From Christensenella hongkongensis (GTDB lineage Bacteria > Bacillota > Clostridia > Christensenellales > Christensenellaceae): a DNA stretch of 61,850 nucleotides. Under the pieces are notes generated by a model. That model was not told the origin of the DNA and searched no databases. It was given only the letters and a program-made list of their open reading frames with translations. The stretch covers positions 1 through 61,850 of the forward strand of contig NZ_LAYJ01000105.1 in NCBI RefSeq assembly GCF_000981035.1, written 5' to 3'. A program made the translations under genes and the position numbers. Numbering within the stretch: the stretch's first letter is position 1; each line of letters starts with the position of its first letter. Positions 34,155 to 42,717 of the stretch are shown here, one piece after another.

Positions 34155-35702
34155 ATGAGATCAACTTTTTATGGCTTGGAAATAGCGAAAACAGGACTCT
34201 TTATCAGTCAGAACCAGCTTGACGTAACCGGACATAATATTTCGAACGTGGATACGCCGGGATATACGCGCCAGCGCCTTGCAACCTCTGCAATACCGGC
34301 AGGCTCACAGAACGCCTATATTGCGGTGGACAAAAGGGGAACCTCGGGGAGAGGCGTTGAGACCATCTGCGTGGAGCAGTTGCGTAATCCGTTTCTCGAT
34401 TATCAGTACAGAAACGAGAATTCCACGACAACAAAATGGCAGACCAAGGAACAATATTTTGAATATGTGGAGGCGCTCTTTAATAACGAGCTTGACAGCA
34501 TAGAGACCTCATCCGGTATTTCCGCTATTTTTTCTGAATTCTACAACAGCCTGCATGAGCTTGAAAAAGCGCCTGCAGACCAGGGCGTCAGAAAGAATGT
34601 CCAGCAGAGCGCAATCAAGATGACGCAAAGCATGAATACCTATTACGACCGTTTGATCGATCAGCAGAATACGCTCAATGAAAGCGTGCGAATTACAACA
34701 AATGAGATCAACGATATCGCGAAATCAATCGCATCGCTCAATGAGCAGATTTATGGATACGAGCTTTCAGGCGCGAAGGCAAACGACCTGAGGGATCAGA
34801 GGAATACCCTTCTGGATACGCTTTCAGGGCTTATTAACATTGAAACTTCCGAAGATATCAACGGACAGCTTATCGTTCAGGTAAACGGCCGGAACCTTGT
34901 ACGCCATGCAAGCTATAAACAGTTTGCTGTCGCAGAGAACAAGCCGAATCCGGTGGACGGCGGGGAGACGATGCTTTATGGCGTTTACTGGGCGGACCAG
35001 AATGGAAATCCGACGACAAGCGAGGTAGATCCGCAAAACGGCGCGTTGAAAGGATATCTTGATATCCGCGATGGAAATACAAAAGACAATGTTGGTATTC
35101 CGTACGTTATGCAGCAGCTAAACGCACTATGCCAGAAAATAACGGATGATTTCAACTCGGTGCATGAAAAAGGATATACAACGCCCAACGGCGCGGAAAC
35201 GGACAGCCGGACGGGAATCAAATTTTTTGCACAGGAATACAATGCAGATGGAACAAAGGTTGCCGTTACTGCAAAAAATTTCAGGATCAGCGACGATATT
35301 ATGAACGACGTATTCAATATCGCGGCGTCGGATATGCCTGTATCTACAGGCGGCGACAATGAACAAAAGGGCAACGGGAAAATTGCGCTGCAAATGTGTG
35401 AACTGATATCAAAGCAAAACAGTTCAGGGAACGCCGATAATGTTGACAGCGCTTACCGGCAATTCCTTTCGGAAATCAGCATAGCGCTCGAGCATATGCA
35501 CGATACGGCGGACGCGCAATCGATTATGAAGTCGCATCTTTCCCTGCAACGGCAGTCGATCAGTAATGTTTCGCTCGATGAAGAAATGACGAACGTCGTG
35601 CGTTACGGGCACGCGTATAATGCGGCTTCCCGGCTGATTTCCGCGATAGATGAGGAGCTCGACAACCTGATCAACAAAATGGGCCTTGTAGGCAGGGCGT
35701 AG
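34155..35702 (+). CDS. flgK: Flagellar hook-associated protein 1, FlgK
   Basis: First hook-filament junction protein, 515 residues. The N-terminus ('GLEIAKTGLFISQNQLDVTG' then HNISNVDTPGYTRQR) and the C-terminal D0 helix ('EEMTNVVRYGHAYNAASRLI') are conserved, and the length is ordinary for the family. It is followed by flgL after 13 bases. Confidence 0.95.
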   Translation: MRSTFYGLEIAKTGLFISQNQLDVTGHNISNVDTPGYTRQRLATSAIPAGSQNAYIAVDKRGTSGRGVETICVEQLRNPFLDYQYRNENSTTTKWQTKEQYFEYVEALFNNELDSIETSSGISAIFSEFYNSLHELEKAPADQGVRKNVQQSAIKMTQSMNTYYDRLIDQQNTLNESVRITTNEINDIAKSIASLNEQIYGYELSGAKANDLRDQRNTLLDTLSGLINIETSEDINGQLIVQVNGRNLVRHASYKQFAVAENKPNPVDGGETMLYGVYWADQNGNPTTSEVDPQNGALKGYLDIRDGNTKDNVGIPYVMQQLNALCQKITDDFNSVHEKGYTTPNGAETDSRTGIKFFAQEYNADGTKVAVTAKNFRISDDIMNDVFNIAASDMPVSTGGDNEQKGNGKIALQMCELISKQNSSGNADNVDSAYRQFLSEISIALEHMHDTADAQSIMKSHLSLQRQSISNVSLDEEMTNVVRYGHAYNAASRLISAIDEELDNLINKMGLVGRA

Positions 35703-35715
35703 GAGGAAAACTGAT

Positions 35716-37290
35716 ATGAGAATAACCAATTCCATGATGATCGATAATTTATTGAGAAATCTCAACGGGAACCTCACCCGTGTCAACAAATACAGTTCGC
35801 AGCTTTCCAGCAACCGCAGGATTGTGAACCTGTCGGACGATCCGATCGGGGTGATGAACAGCATGAATGCACGCCAGCAGATCAGGAGGCTGAACCAATA
35901 CCGCAGCAATGTAACAACGGCGCGCAGCTGGGCGCAGCAGGCGGAATCTTCCGTATATGAAATGCAGCAGACCGTCGTTAAGATGAAAGAGCTCATGGTC
36001 GACGCGATGGGCACGAAGACGGAATCGGACAAAAAGAATTTTGCCACGCAGATCAGGGAATTGACCGAGCATTTGCTGCAAACATGTAACTCCACTGTAG
36101 GGGATAAATATATTTTTTCCGGATTCAACAGCACAAAAGCAGGGTTTGAGGCAGTTCGAGACGAAAATGGAAATTTAACAAACGTACTTTACAATGGTCT
36201 CGACCTTACTAAAACCGGTGCGGATGCAGTCACGGGGAAACGTATTGAAAATTCTACGAACGCAACAAATTACCAGTGGTCGGGAGAGCTTGCAAACCCG
36301 CAGAAATATACAATCAGCGTAGGTGCGACGGACGCTACGGGTACGAAAGTAATTTTTACGGATGCGGCGGGAAATACCGTAACCAAGACTGTAACGGATG
36401 CAGATGCAGCCGCCGGAACCATCGATCTTGGGGATTTTGGAACGGTTACGTGGAAAAATGAGGCAACAGCGCCCAATTCGGAAGAGATTGCAAACGCGAT
36501 TGCGTCGGCGGGCAGCGTGACTACGCCTGCGGCAGCCGTAATGGGCCCTAAGGCCGAGCAGGCGATCAATGATAACGGACTACGATGGACTGGCGCATTG
36601 AACGACTCAACGCAAAAGTATAGCATTGAGGTAAATGGCGATACGCTTGTTTTTAAAAATTCCTATGGCAGCCAGGTTGCTACGCATCAGGTGAGCGCGG
36701 CGGATGTGGCGAATGGATTTATCGATCTCTCGGCACAGGGCCTTGGCCGTGTGGAGTGGGATACGGCGCCGGCGCCGGATGCTGCAGATCCGGCGGATAC
36801 GCAGGAGCAGGCACTTGCGCGGATGATCGGCTCGGCAGAATTTGTAACGTCACAGCTGGGTGAGGAGTCCACGCAGGATGTTGAATTTGAGATTGGATTC
36901 AATATGAATTTTGACGTAACCTTTACAGGAATCGATATCGTGGGGACTGGTGAAAATAATATGTTCAGTATACTAACCCAGATGACAGCAGACCTTGAAG
37001 CAGGTAAATCAAATGATGAACTGACGAAATACCTGACAAAACTGACGGGAATACAGGACCGGTTTGTATCCACGCTTGTGGAATCGGGCGTACGTACCGT
37101 GAAGCTCGATACGATGGTAAACCGGTATTCCATGGATGCGATCAATTATGAGTCAATCCGCTCTGATGTGGAAGATATCGACCAGGCTGAAACGATTATG
37201 AATTATAAGTATTGCCAGTCAATTTTTGAGCAGGCGCTTGCAAGCGGCGCACAAATTATACAACCAACACTGATGGACTTTTTGAGATAA
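35716..37290 (+). CDS. flgL: Flagellar hook-associated protein 3, FlgL, with duplicated insert
   Basis: Second junction protein. The conserved ends are 'MRITNSMMIDNLLRNLNGNL' and 'YESIRSDVEDIDQAETIMNY'. At 524 residues it is much longer than the usual ~300. The extra length includes two related units at about 186-272 and 289-380. Each begins with W[S/T]G.L....KY.I.V, then a hydrophobic strand with G..V, then GFIDL/GTIDL...G.V.W, and ends in an A..IASA/A.MIGSA...VT segment. AGGAGG precedes the ATG. Confidence 0.94.
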   Translation: MRITNSMMIDNLLRNLNGNLTRVNKYSSQLSSNRRIVNLSDDPIGVMNSMNARQQIRRLNQYRSNVTTARSWAQQAESSVYEMQQTVVKMKELMVDAMGTKTESDKKNFATQIRELTEHLLQTCNSTVGDKYIFSGFNSTKAGFEAVRDENGNLTNVLYNGLDLTKTGADAVTGKRIENSTNATNYQWSGELANPQKYTISVGATDATGTKVIFTDAAGNTVTKTVTDADAAAGTIDLGDFGTVTWKNEATAPNSEEIANAIASAGSVTTPAAAVMGPKAEQAINDNGLRWTGALNDSTQKYSIEVNGDTLVFKNSYGSQVATHQVSAADVANGFIDLSAQGLGRVEWDTAPAPDAADPADTQEQALARMIGSAEFVTSQLGEESTQDVEFEIGFNMNFDVTFTGIDIVGTGENNMFSILTQMTADLEAGKSNDELTKYLTKLTGIQDRFVSTLVESGVRTVKLDTMVNRYSMDAINYESIRSDVEDIDQAETIMNYKYCQSIFEQALASGAQIIQPTLMDFLR

Positions 37291-37319
37291 TGATATAAAG
37301 AGGGAAAGAAGGAGCGCAT

Positions 37320-37922
37320 ATGAAAACGTTGAATATCCAGAGCACAAGGCCTACGCTGGATATTACATCGACAAAAGCCGAATTGCAGATCGTTAACAAG
37401 ATGAGACGATTTCGAACGGAGACAGTACGCCCTGAAATGCGTGTTGTCCGCCAGGCTCCTACAATGAAAGTAAACTGGAAAAAGGTCTGGTCGGACAGGG
37501 GATTTCGTTCACCGGATAATTTCCGGCAATATACGCAACAGTATGCAAAACAGCTTGTCGGAGAGGCGATCAGCAATATTCGGGCACATGGCGACTATTT
37601 CATGAATCTGAAAGGATATAGGGGCAGTGACAGAAATCCTGTGGGGGAATGGGCGTTGCAACAGATGCTCGATAACACGCAGGATATTACGATGGCGCAG
37701 CCAATCGATCCGCCGGAGGTCGAATGGGATCCGGGATATGTAAAGGTTGAGTGGACGCAGGGCGACGTAAGAATCGAATGGGATGACGATTTCATGCCGG
37801 AATTTACCGTTACGCCTTATTCCGTTGAAATCAGACTGGAAGGCAGGGCAGAAGTAAAGATTACGGTCAATGAAGACCGGATTGCCTCCAATCATGGGAA
37901 AAAAGTAGATAAAAAAATTTGA
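37320..37922 (+). CDS. YviE-like protein (DUF6470)
   Basis: A 200-residue cytoplasmic protein between flgL and fliW, where Bacillus carries yviE. Features are the N-terminal 'QSTRPTLDITSTKAELQI' motif, a helical middle and a Trp/Asp-rich C-terminal half (PPEVEWDPGYVKVEWTQGDV). Its function is unknown. Conserved linkage suggests a role in flagellar assembly. Confidence 0.8.
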   Translation: MKTLNIQSTRPTLDITSTKAELQIVNKMRRFRTETVRPEMRVVRQAPTMKVNWKKVWSDRGFRSPDNFRQYTQQYAKQLVGEAISNIRAHGDYFMNLKGYRGSDRNPVGEWALQQMLDNTQDITMAQPIDPPEVEWDPGYVKVEWTQGDVRIEWDDDFMPEFTVTPYSVEIRLEGRAEVKITVNEDRIASNHGKKVDKKI

Positions 37923-37937
37923 CAGGGGAGTAACGAA

Positions 37938-38426
37938 GTGGAGATCAAGTCGGCAAGATTTGGAGAAGTAGAAATCAGCGAGCATAGCGTTATCACATTT
38001 CCGACAGGGATACCGGGCTTAAAGGATTTGACAAGGTTTGCCATCATAAGGTGCGACCAGACTGAGCCGATCCAGTGGCTGCAGAGCATGACGGATGAAA
38101 CGGTATCAATTCCAATCATCAATCCGTTTATTATTAAGCCTGATTATGAAATCGAGGTGAATGACGAAGAGCTGGATCTGATAAAAACACATGATGAAGA
38201 GGAGCTTGTAGTACTCAATATTATGGTGCTGCCGGAAGAACTGCCAAAGATGACGGTAAACCTCATGGCTCCATTGCTCATCAATATCAAGGAAATGCTG
38301 GGGATACAGGTTTTGATGGATTATAAGCCAATGCCGATCAGCTATCCCGCCTTTGACCTGTTGATGGAATACTATAAAAAGAAGGAGGCGGACGACAATG
38401 CTGGTGCTGACAAGAAAAGCGAATGA
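37938..38426 (+). CDS. fliW: Flagellar assembly factor FliW
   Basis: FliW binds flagellin and, when free, antagonises CsrA, tying flagellin translation to secretion. The 162-residue protein carries 'FPTGIPGLKDLTRFAII' and 'LNIMVLPEELPKMTVNLMAP'. The start is GTG at 37938 after GGGGAG (37925-37930). Its end overlaps csrA by 29 bases, implying coupled synthesis of regulator and antagonist. Confidence 0.95.
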   Translation: MEIKSARFGEVEISEHSVITFPTGIPGLKDLTRFAIIRCDQTEPIQWLQSMTDETVSIPIINPFIIKPDYEIEVNDEELDLIKTHDEEELVVLNIMVLPEELPKMTVNLMAPLLINIKEMLGIQVLMDYKPMPISYPAFDLLMEYYKKKEADDNAGADKKSE

Positions 38427-38640
38427 GGCAATATTGATTGGCGACGACATCAAGATAACTGTGTTAAGCTCGGAAGCGGATCGTGTAAAGATTGGAATCG
38501 AGGCACCGAAAAGCTTGCGCGTCTACCGCTATGAAACACTGAAAAAAGTGGTGCTGGAGAATCAAACGGCTGCCAATGTAAATGTAAACCTGGTAGAGCT
38601 GGCCAATTTAAAGACACAGGTAGAGAAAAGCAAAGAATAG
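38398..38640 (+). CDS. csrA: RNA-binding regulator CsrA
   Basis: An 80-residue homodimeric RNA-binding protein that blocks translation at GGA-containing leaders. It begins MLVLTRKANEAILIGDDIKI and carries the RNA-contacting 'APKSLRVYRYE' segment. AAGGAGG lies at about 38380-38386 inside fliW. A likely target is the hairpin over the flagellin Shine-Dalgarno at 14506-14520. Confidence 0.96.
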   Translation: MLVLTRKANEAILIGDDIKITVLSSEADRVKIGIEAPKSLRVYRYETLKKVVLENQTAANVNVNLVELANLKTQVEKSKE

Positions 38641-38670
38641 ATGCGCTATGGTGGGTGTGTCAGACAGGGC

Positions 38671-38688
38671 GGCGGCATGGATGCTGCC
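38671..38688. repeat. Hairpin between csrA and the Rrf2-like gene
   Basis: GGCGGCAT (38671-38678) pairs with ATGCTGCC (38681-38688) with one wobble and a 2-base gap. No T run follows. It may separate or stabilise the two messages. Confidence 0.35.
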
Positions 38689-38706
38689 GTGTGATGGAGG
38701 ACAAGG

Positions 38707-39120
38707 ATGAAATTTCAGGTTAGAACAGTATATGCGTTACGCGTACTCGGATATTTTTATAAGAACAACAACTCGTTATCCAAAGCGGTGGATATTTCAA
38801 ACAGGTTAAATATACCTTATATGTTTTTGATGAAAACGATCGGGATCATGAAGGAAGCCGGCTTTATTCGTTCAATCCAGGGTTGTAACGGAGGGTATAT
38901 GATGGCGCTTCATTCGGATGAGATTAACGTATATGAGGTGGTAAAAGCGCTTGAAGGTGATTTTTCGCTGTTTCAGCAGATGGGAGAAAAAATACAGGAA
39001 GGCGAGATCGAGATTAAGCGTTTCTTTGACGAAATACAGGAACAGATGGTTGGAGTCCTCAAAGATATGACGATCAAGAAGTTGTATGAAAGTAAGAGTG
39101 TGGAGCAAAAAGCGATCTGA
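38707..39120 (+). CDS. Rrf2-family transcriptional regulator without Fe-S cysteines
   Basis: A 137-residue winged-helix protein with the Rrf2 pattern ('VRTVYALRVLGYF', 'LNIPYMFLMKTIGIMKEAGF', 'QGCNGGYMM'). The three cysteines that bind the Fe-S cluster in IscR/NsrR are absent; the only Cys is C60 in the wing. It therefore senses something else or is constitutive. It is the last gene of the island, and its target is unknown. Confidence 0.82.
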   Translation: MKFQVRTVYALRVLGYFYKNNNSLSKAVDISNRLNIPYMFLMKTIGIMKEAGFIRSIQGCNGGYMMALHSDEINVYEVVKALEGDFSLFQQMGEKIQEGEIEIKRFFDEIQEQMVGVLKDMTIKKLYESKSVEQKAI

Positions 39121-39164
39121 TTGACGTAAATGACTTCCCGTAAAAATAAAGTAAGTATCATGGT

Positions 39165-39210
39165 AAATGAAAAAACGGCGCAGGCTTGCAGTTGCGCTGT
39201 TTTTTCATTT
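39165..39210. terminator. Strong bidirectional rho-independent terminator
   Basis: An 18-base stem (arms 39165-39182 and 39193-39210) with a single wobble, loop GGCTTGCAGT, and A/T runs on both outer sides. It closes the flagellar island. Confidence 0.9.
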
Positions 39211-39588
39211 AAGCGGCGGGGACGAAACTGCGTTTATCAAATCAGGCTTTTCGGAACATGTTTGCGATGGAAACGTGAAAAATATTCATCGTCGCTATCG
39301 AAAGGCATGACGAAGGGAATGTTTGTTTTAAAAGAAGTTACCCGCCTTTTTGATTCGTATTTGTGCTTGAATTTTTTTTGAATCCAAAATTCTTACAAAA
39401 TAATCAATGAAAAATTTTTATAAATTGTCCGGCTTTTTAAAAAATTTTAATGATTTAACAATTATTCGTTCGAGATAAAAACGGAATTGCTATTATTTTT
39501 TTACAAAAAAGTGACATTAGTATTATGTTTTGATAAAATGCAATGAAAATAATCGTAGAAATTTTCATTAAATCAGCCTAAAAAAGAG

Positions 39589-39617
39589 TTGTCTTTTTCC
39601 CGAAAAGATTTTATACT
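39589..39617 (+). promoter_or_regulatory. Sigma-A promoter of the first LacI-family gene
   Basis: TTGTCT (39589-39594), 17 bases, TATACT (39612-39617). Initiation would be near 39624, about 140 bases before the start codon. The operator at 39716 lies downstream of it in roadblock position. Confidence 0.65.
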
Positions 39618-39715
39618 TCATACAACAGTCAAAGTAAATTTTACCCATGAGAAAAACTACAGAACATTTTTTAAATAGCGGACAGAAAAAAGTCGAATTT
39701 TTAAACAAAGAAGAT

Positions 39716-39729
39716 TTAAAGCGGTTTAA
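39716..39729. promoter_or_regulatory. LacI-type operator 1
   Basis: TTAAAGCGGTTTAA, an imperfect palindrome with central CG, as usual for LacI-family sites. It differs from the perfect sites at 42615 and 43891 by one base. It lies 35 bases before the regulator's ATG. Confidence 0.7.
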
Positions 39730-39764
39730 TAAATTTCTATCAGGTTCTATCGGAGCATCTGCAG

Positions 39765-40841
39765 ATGATTAAAGACAGGGCAGGAAAAAAAATTACAATC
39801 CATGATGTTGCAAGGGAAGCGGAAGTTTCAATTTCGACTGTATCCCACGTTTTGAATGGAACGGCGAAAATTTCAGAAGCAACCCGGCAGCGTGTAATCG
39901 ATATTGTTCAGCGGTTCAATTATGTGCCAAACGGTTATGGGCTCAAAGTACGGGATAAGGGTTCAAAAGTCCTGGGGGTTATGGTCGCAGACATCAAAAA
40001 CGAATTTTATGCAAGGTGCGTACAGTCTATTATGAACACGGCCTTACAGGAAAATTATACGACGATGATTTGCGAAATGGCGTTTAACTATAAAAAGGAA
40101 TGTATGGGCGTGGACGCGCTTCTGGATAAGGGTGTGGACGGTATTATATTTATCGGCGGTTCGATGGATGGAAATATCATCCGCAAGGCAAATAAATCAG
40201 TCCCGGTCATGCTGTGCGACAGAAAAATAACCGGGGTATCCCTGCCATCCGTTACAACGGACAACGTAAGCATCATGCGCAGCCTGATTTCGCTGCTGAA
40301 AGACTGGGGATATATGAAGATAGGCCTTCTGTCCGAGACGCTGGAAATGGATAACCTCAAAGACCGCTGCCTTGGGTTTAAGGCGGGAATGGAGGAAAAC
40401 GGCCTGAAGCAATACAAGGAGTTTATGTTGTTCCATCCTGACTTGAAACTCGATAAGGCAACGGCAGCCAACTGTTTCCTGCGCGAATACCTTGAACGTC
40501 ACGGCACAAGAAAATTGCCGGAGGTATTTGTAACGACAAGCGACCTCATAGCCGCCGGGGCGATTTCAGCATTGAGGGAATATGGAATACGTGTTCCCAA
40601 TGATATTGGCATTACCGGTTTTGACGACATCTCCCTCGCGGAAAATCTTGATCCGCCGCTTACTACGGTAGCGCAGAACATGGAGGAAATGGGGGTTTAC
40701 TGCTTTCGGAATATCCTGAGCTTAATTAATGGAACTGCAATCGGGGTTCCGCATAGTGTGATCGATGCCCAGATTGTGATCCGTAAATCCGTAATCGACC
40801 GGCGTTTGCCGGTTTGGAGCAAAATGAAAAGGAGCTGTTAG
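39765..40841 (+). CDS. LacI-family transcriptional regulator (first of two)
   Basis: The protein is 358 residues. The N-terminal LacI helix-turn-helix includes 'ITIHDVAREAEVSISTVSHV' and 'LNG' (about 10-32). The hinge and a periplasmic-binding-like effector domain follow ('LGVMVADIKNEFYARCVQSI', 'GVDGIIFIGGSMDG', 'DIGITGFDDISLAENLDPPL'). It likely represses the cluster until a sugar or sugar phosphate appears. A matching operator lies just upstream, so autoregulation is likely. The next gene begins one base after its stop. Confidence 0.92.
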   Translation: MIKDRAGKKITIHDVAREAEVSISTVSHVLNGTAKISEATRQRVIDIVQRFNYVPNGYGLKVRDKGSKVLGVMVADIKNEFYARCVQSIMNTALQENYTTMICEMAFNYKKECMGVDALLDKGVDGIIFIGGSMDGNIIRKANKSVPVMLCDRKITGVSLPSVTTDNVSIMRSLISLLKDWGYMKIGLLSETLEMDNLKDRCLGFKAGMEENGLKQYKEFMLFHPDLKLDKATAANCFLREYLERHGTRKLPEVFVTTSDLIAAGAISALREYGIRVPNDIGITGFDDISLAENLDPPLTTVAQNMEEMGVYCFRNILSLINGTAIGVPHSVIDAQIVIRKSVIDRRLPVWSKMKRSC

Positions 40842-40842
40842 A

Positions 40843-41868
40843 ATGGAGGACAAAATGATGTTTCAACCAAAATATAGTATTATCCTTGCAAATGTTGGAA
40901 TGTGTGCCGACCGTTATATGAGCGGCGGGTATTCCAGTCCTTATTCGATTGATGAAATGTTTGCGCGTGTTGCATCGGTAGATGGCGTAAGCGGCGTAGA
41001 GCTGGTGAGCGACTGGAATATTACGGCAAAAAATGTGGAGCAGATCCGCAAAAATCTTGACGAATACAATCTGAAGCTCGTATCGGTTATTCCCGATCAT
41101 TTTGGGGAAATGAAGTGGGGCAAGGGAGCCTTTACGTCCAAGGACAGCTCCATACGTAAGCAGGCTGTGGAAGATACCAGGGAACTGATGGATATTACGG
41201 CAGAGCTGGGAGGGAACCTCATTAGCCTGTGGCCGGGGCAGGATGGTTACGATTATTATTTTCAGGGCGACTATATCCGTGAGCATGAATGGTTTGCGCA
41301 GGGCGTGGCGGAATGCTGCGATTACCGCAAGGACGTCAACATCTCCATAGAATATAAAATCAAAGAACCGCGCAATTTCTCCTATCCCTCCACGATGGCG
41401 GTGATTCTGCTGATGCTTGGAAAACTGGGACGGGAAAACAGCGGCGTTACAATCGATTATGGACATGCGCATGTGGCGGGTGAAAATGTTGCGGAGTCTG
41501 TTGCGCTTGCAAAGGAATATGGAAATAAACTCCTGCACGTCCATATGAATGACAATTATGGTTTTTGGGATGACGATATGATTGCAGGCTCGATCCATAC
41601 GATTCCATTTATTGAATTTTTCTACTGGCTGAAAAAAACCGGATACAGCGGCTATATTTCAACGGATCAATACCCTTATCGTGAAGATGGAAGGGACGCG
41701 GTGAACGAGACGGTAAGATGGATGGATATTTTTGTTGAACTTGTAAACCGTATCGATGATAAGAAAATGGAAGAGATATTTAAGACGGGAAATGCTTGCG
41801 AAGTAAGCGCGATGCTGAGGAACCTGATGTTTGGAGAACAGTTCTGCCGCAAGGGAGGTGCTGAATGA
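40843..41868 (+). CDS. TIM-barrel sugar isomerase/epimerase family protein
   Basis: A 341-residue protein of the AP-endonuclease-2/xylose-isomerase-like TIM barrel superfamily. Metal-site motifs appear in order: ISIEYKIKEPR (Glu), 'VTIDYGHAHVAGEN' (Asp/His), 'LLHVHMNDNYGFWDDDMIAG' (His, Asp), ending with ISTDQYPYREDG. The substrate is unknown. It overlaps the next gene by four bases. The pattern is close to rhamnose-isomerase-like or IolE/IolI-like enzymes, but I cannot choose between them. Confidence 0.82.
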   Translation: MEDKMMFQPKYSIILANVGMCADRYMSGGYSSPYSIDEMFARVASVDGVSGVELVSDWNITAKNVEQIRKNLDEYNLKLVSVIPDHFGEMKWGKGAFTSKDSSIRKQAVEDTRELMDITAELGGNLISLWPGQDGYDYYFQGDYIREHEWFAQGVAECCDYRKDVNISIEYKIKEPRNFSYPSTMAVILLMLGKLGRENSGVTIDYGHAHVAGENVAESVALAKEYGNKLLHVHMNDNYGFWDDDMIAGSIHTIPFIEFFYWLKKTGYSGYISTDQYPYREDGRDAVNETVRWMDIFVELVNRIDDKKMEEIFKTGNACEVSAMLRNLMFGEQFCRKGGAE

Positions 41869-42614
41869 AGGTGCTTTTGGTTGGCGAATCATGGACAGTC
41901 CATGAGACGCATATGAAGGGATTTGACATTTTTGACGTATGCCGGCACGAAGAACACTGTGGCGATATGCTGGCAAATGTGCTGAGAAAAGAAGGGATTG
42001 ATGTTGATTTTATGCCCAGCCATGAGGCGCAGGTCGGCTTTCCCGATACGGTAGATAAGCTGAATGCGTATGACGCGGTCATTTTGAGCGATATCGGCAG
42101 CAATACGCTGCTCCTCGCGCCGGACACGTTTTACCGTGGCGTACGCAGCCCCAATAAGCTCAAGGCGCTCGTAGATTATGCGGAGCAGGGCGGAGGTGTT
42201 GCAATGATTGGCGGATACCTCAGCTTCGCGGGAATCGATAATAAGGCCCGCTATGCAATGACGCCCCTTGCAAAGGCGCTGCCTGTTGAGATCCTGAGCT
42301 ATGACGACCGCGTGGAATGCCCGGAGGGAATCGTACCTCAGGTTAAGGATGCTTCACATTCGATTTTTGATGGAGTGGGGAAAGACTGGCCATTTTTCCT
42401 TGGATACAACAAAATCAAAGCGAAGAAGGAAGCAAAGGAACTTGCCACAATTAACGAAGACACGTTTATTGCCGTAATGGAGTTTGGCAAAGGACGTACG
42501 CTCGCTTTCGCGTCAGATTGCGCGCCGCACTGGGGACCGAAAGAATTTGTGGATTGGCAGAGCTACCAGCTGCTGTTTGGAAATATGGTACGGTGGTTAT
42601 GCGGGAAAATGTGA
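41865..42614 (+). CDS. Glutamine-amidotransferase-like protein (PF07090 type)
   Basis: A 249-residue cytoplasmic protein with a class-I glutamine amidotransferase/ThuA-like fold: 'MKVLLVGESWTVHETHMKGF', 'YDAVILSDIGSNTLLL', 'GGGVAMIGGYLSFAGI' and 'FGKGRTLAFASDCAPHWGPK'. No nucleophilic Cys is found at the usual GGYLS elbow, so amidotransferase activity is doubtful. Related proteins occur in sugar catabolic clusters; their reaction is unknown. It is coupled to the preceding isomerase-like gene by ATGA. Confidence 0.75.
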   Translation: MKVLLVGESWTVHETHMKGFDIFDVCRHEEHCGDMLANVLRKEGIDVDFMPSHEAQVGFPDTVDKLNAYDAVILSDIGSNTLLLAPDTFYRGVRSPNKLKALVDYAEQGGGVAMIGGYLSFAGIDNKARYAMTPLAKALPVEILSYDDRVECPEGIVPQVKDASHSIFDGVGKDWPFFLGYNKIKAKKEAKELATINEDTFIAVMEFGKGRTLAFASDCAPHWGPKEFVDWQSYQLLFGNMVRWLCGKM

Positions 42615-42630
42615 ATTAAAGCGCTTTAAT
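42615..42630. promoter_or_regulatory. LacI-type operator 2 (perfect 16-bp palindrome)
   Basis: ATTAAAGCGCTTTAAT directly follows the stop codon of the previous gene and ends seven bases before the -35 box at 42637. It is positioned to control the second LacI-family gene. Confidence 0.78.
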
Positions 42631-42636
42631 AAATTC

Positions 42637-42666
42637 TTGACAATCGAGCCATGATAGAGTTATAGT
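42637..42666 (+). promoter_or_regulatory. Sigma-A promoter of the second LacI-family gene
   Basis: TTGACA (42637-42642), 18 bases, TATAGT (42661-42666); ATG at 42718. The operator lies upstream of the -35 rather than over the start site. Confidence 0.75.
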
Positions 42667-42717
42667 AAAATTAATTTTTCTATATTTCTTAAAACCGTAG
42701 ATAAGCGGGGCGGCAAA

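Larger units (their letters stand above)
39121..39764. other. 644-bp A+T-rich gap between flagellar island and sugar cluster
   Basis: This stretch holds a strong terminator (39165-39210), a candidate sigma-A promoter (39589-39617) and a LacI-type operator (39716-39729). Between 39,211 and 39,588 I see only A/T-rich sequence and a weak -35/-10 pair (GTGACA 39511, TAAAAT 39534). The only open frame on the plus strand (39130-39381) overlaps the terminator and is not believable. Composition changes sharply from the flagellar genes. Confidence 0.7.

Noticed and set aside
39130-39381. Small frame of 83 codons after the Rrf2-like gene
   Set aside because: It runs straight through the strong terminator at 39165-39210, with no ribosome site.
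41865-42614. Active class-I glutamine amidotransferase
   Set aside because: The nucleophile elbow reads MIGGYLSFAG without Cys, so catalytic glutaminase activity is not supported.
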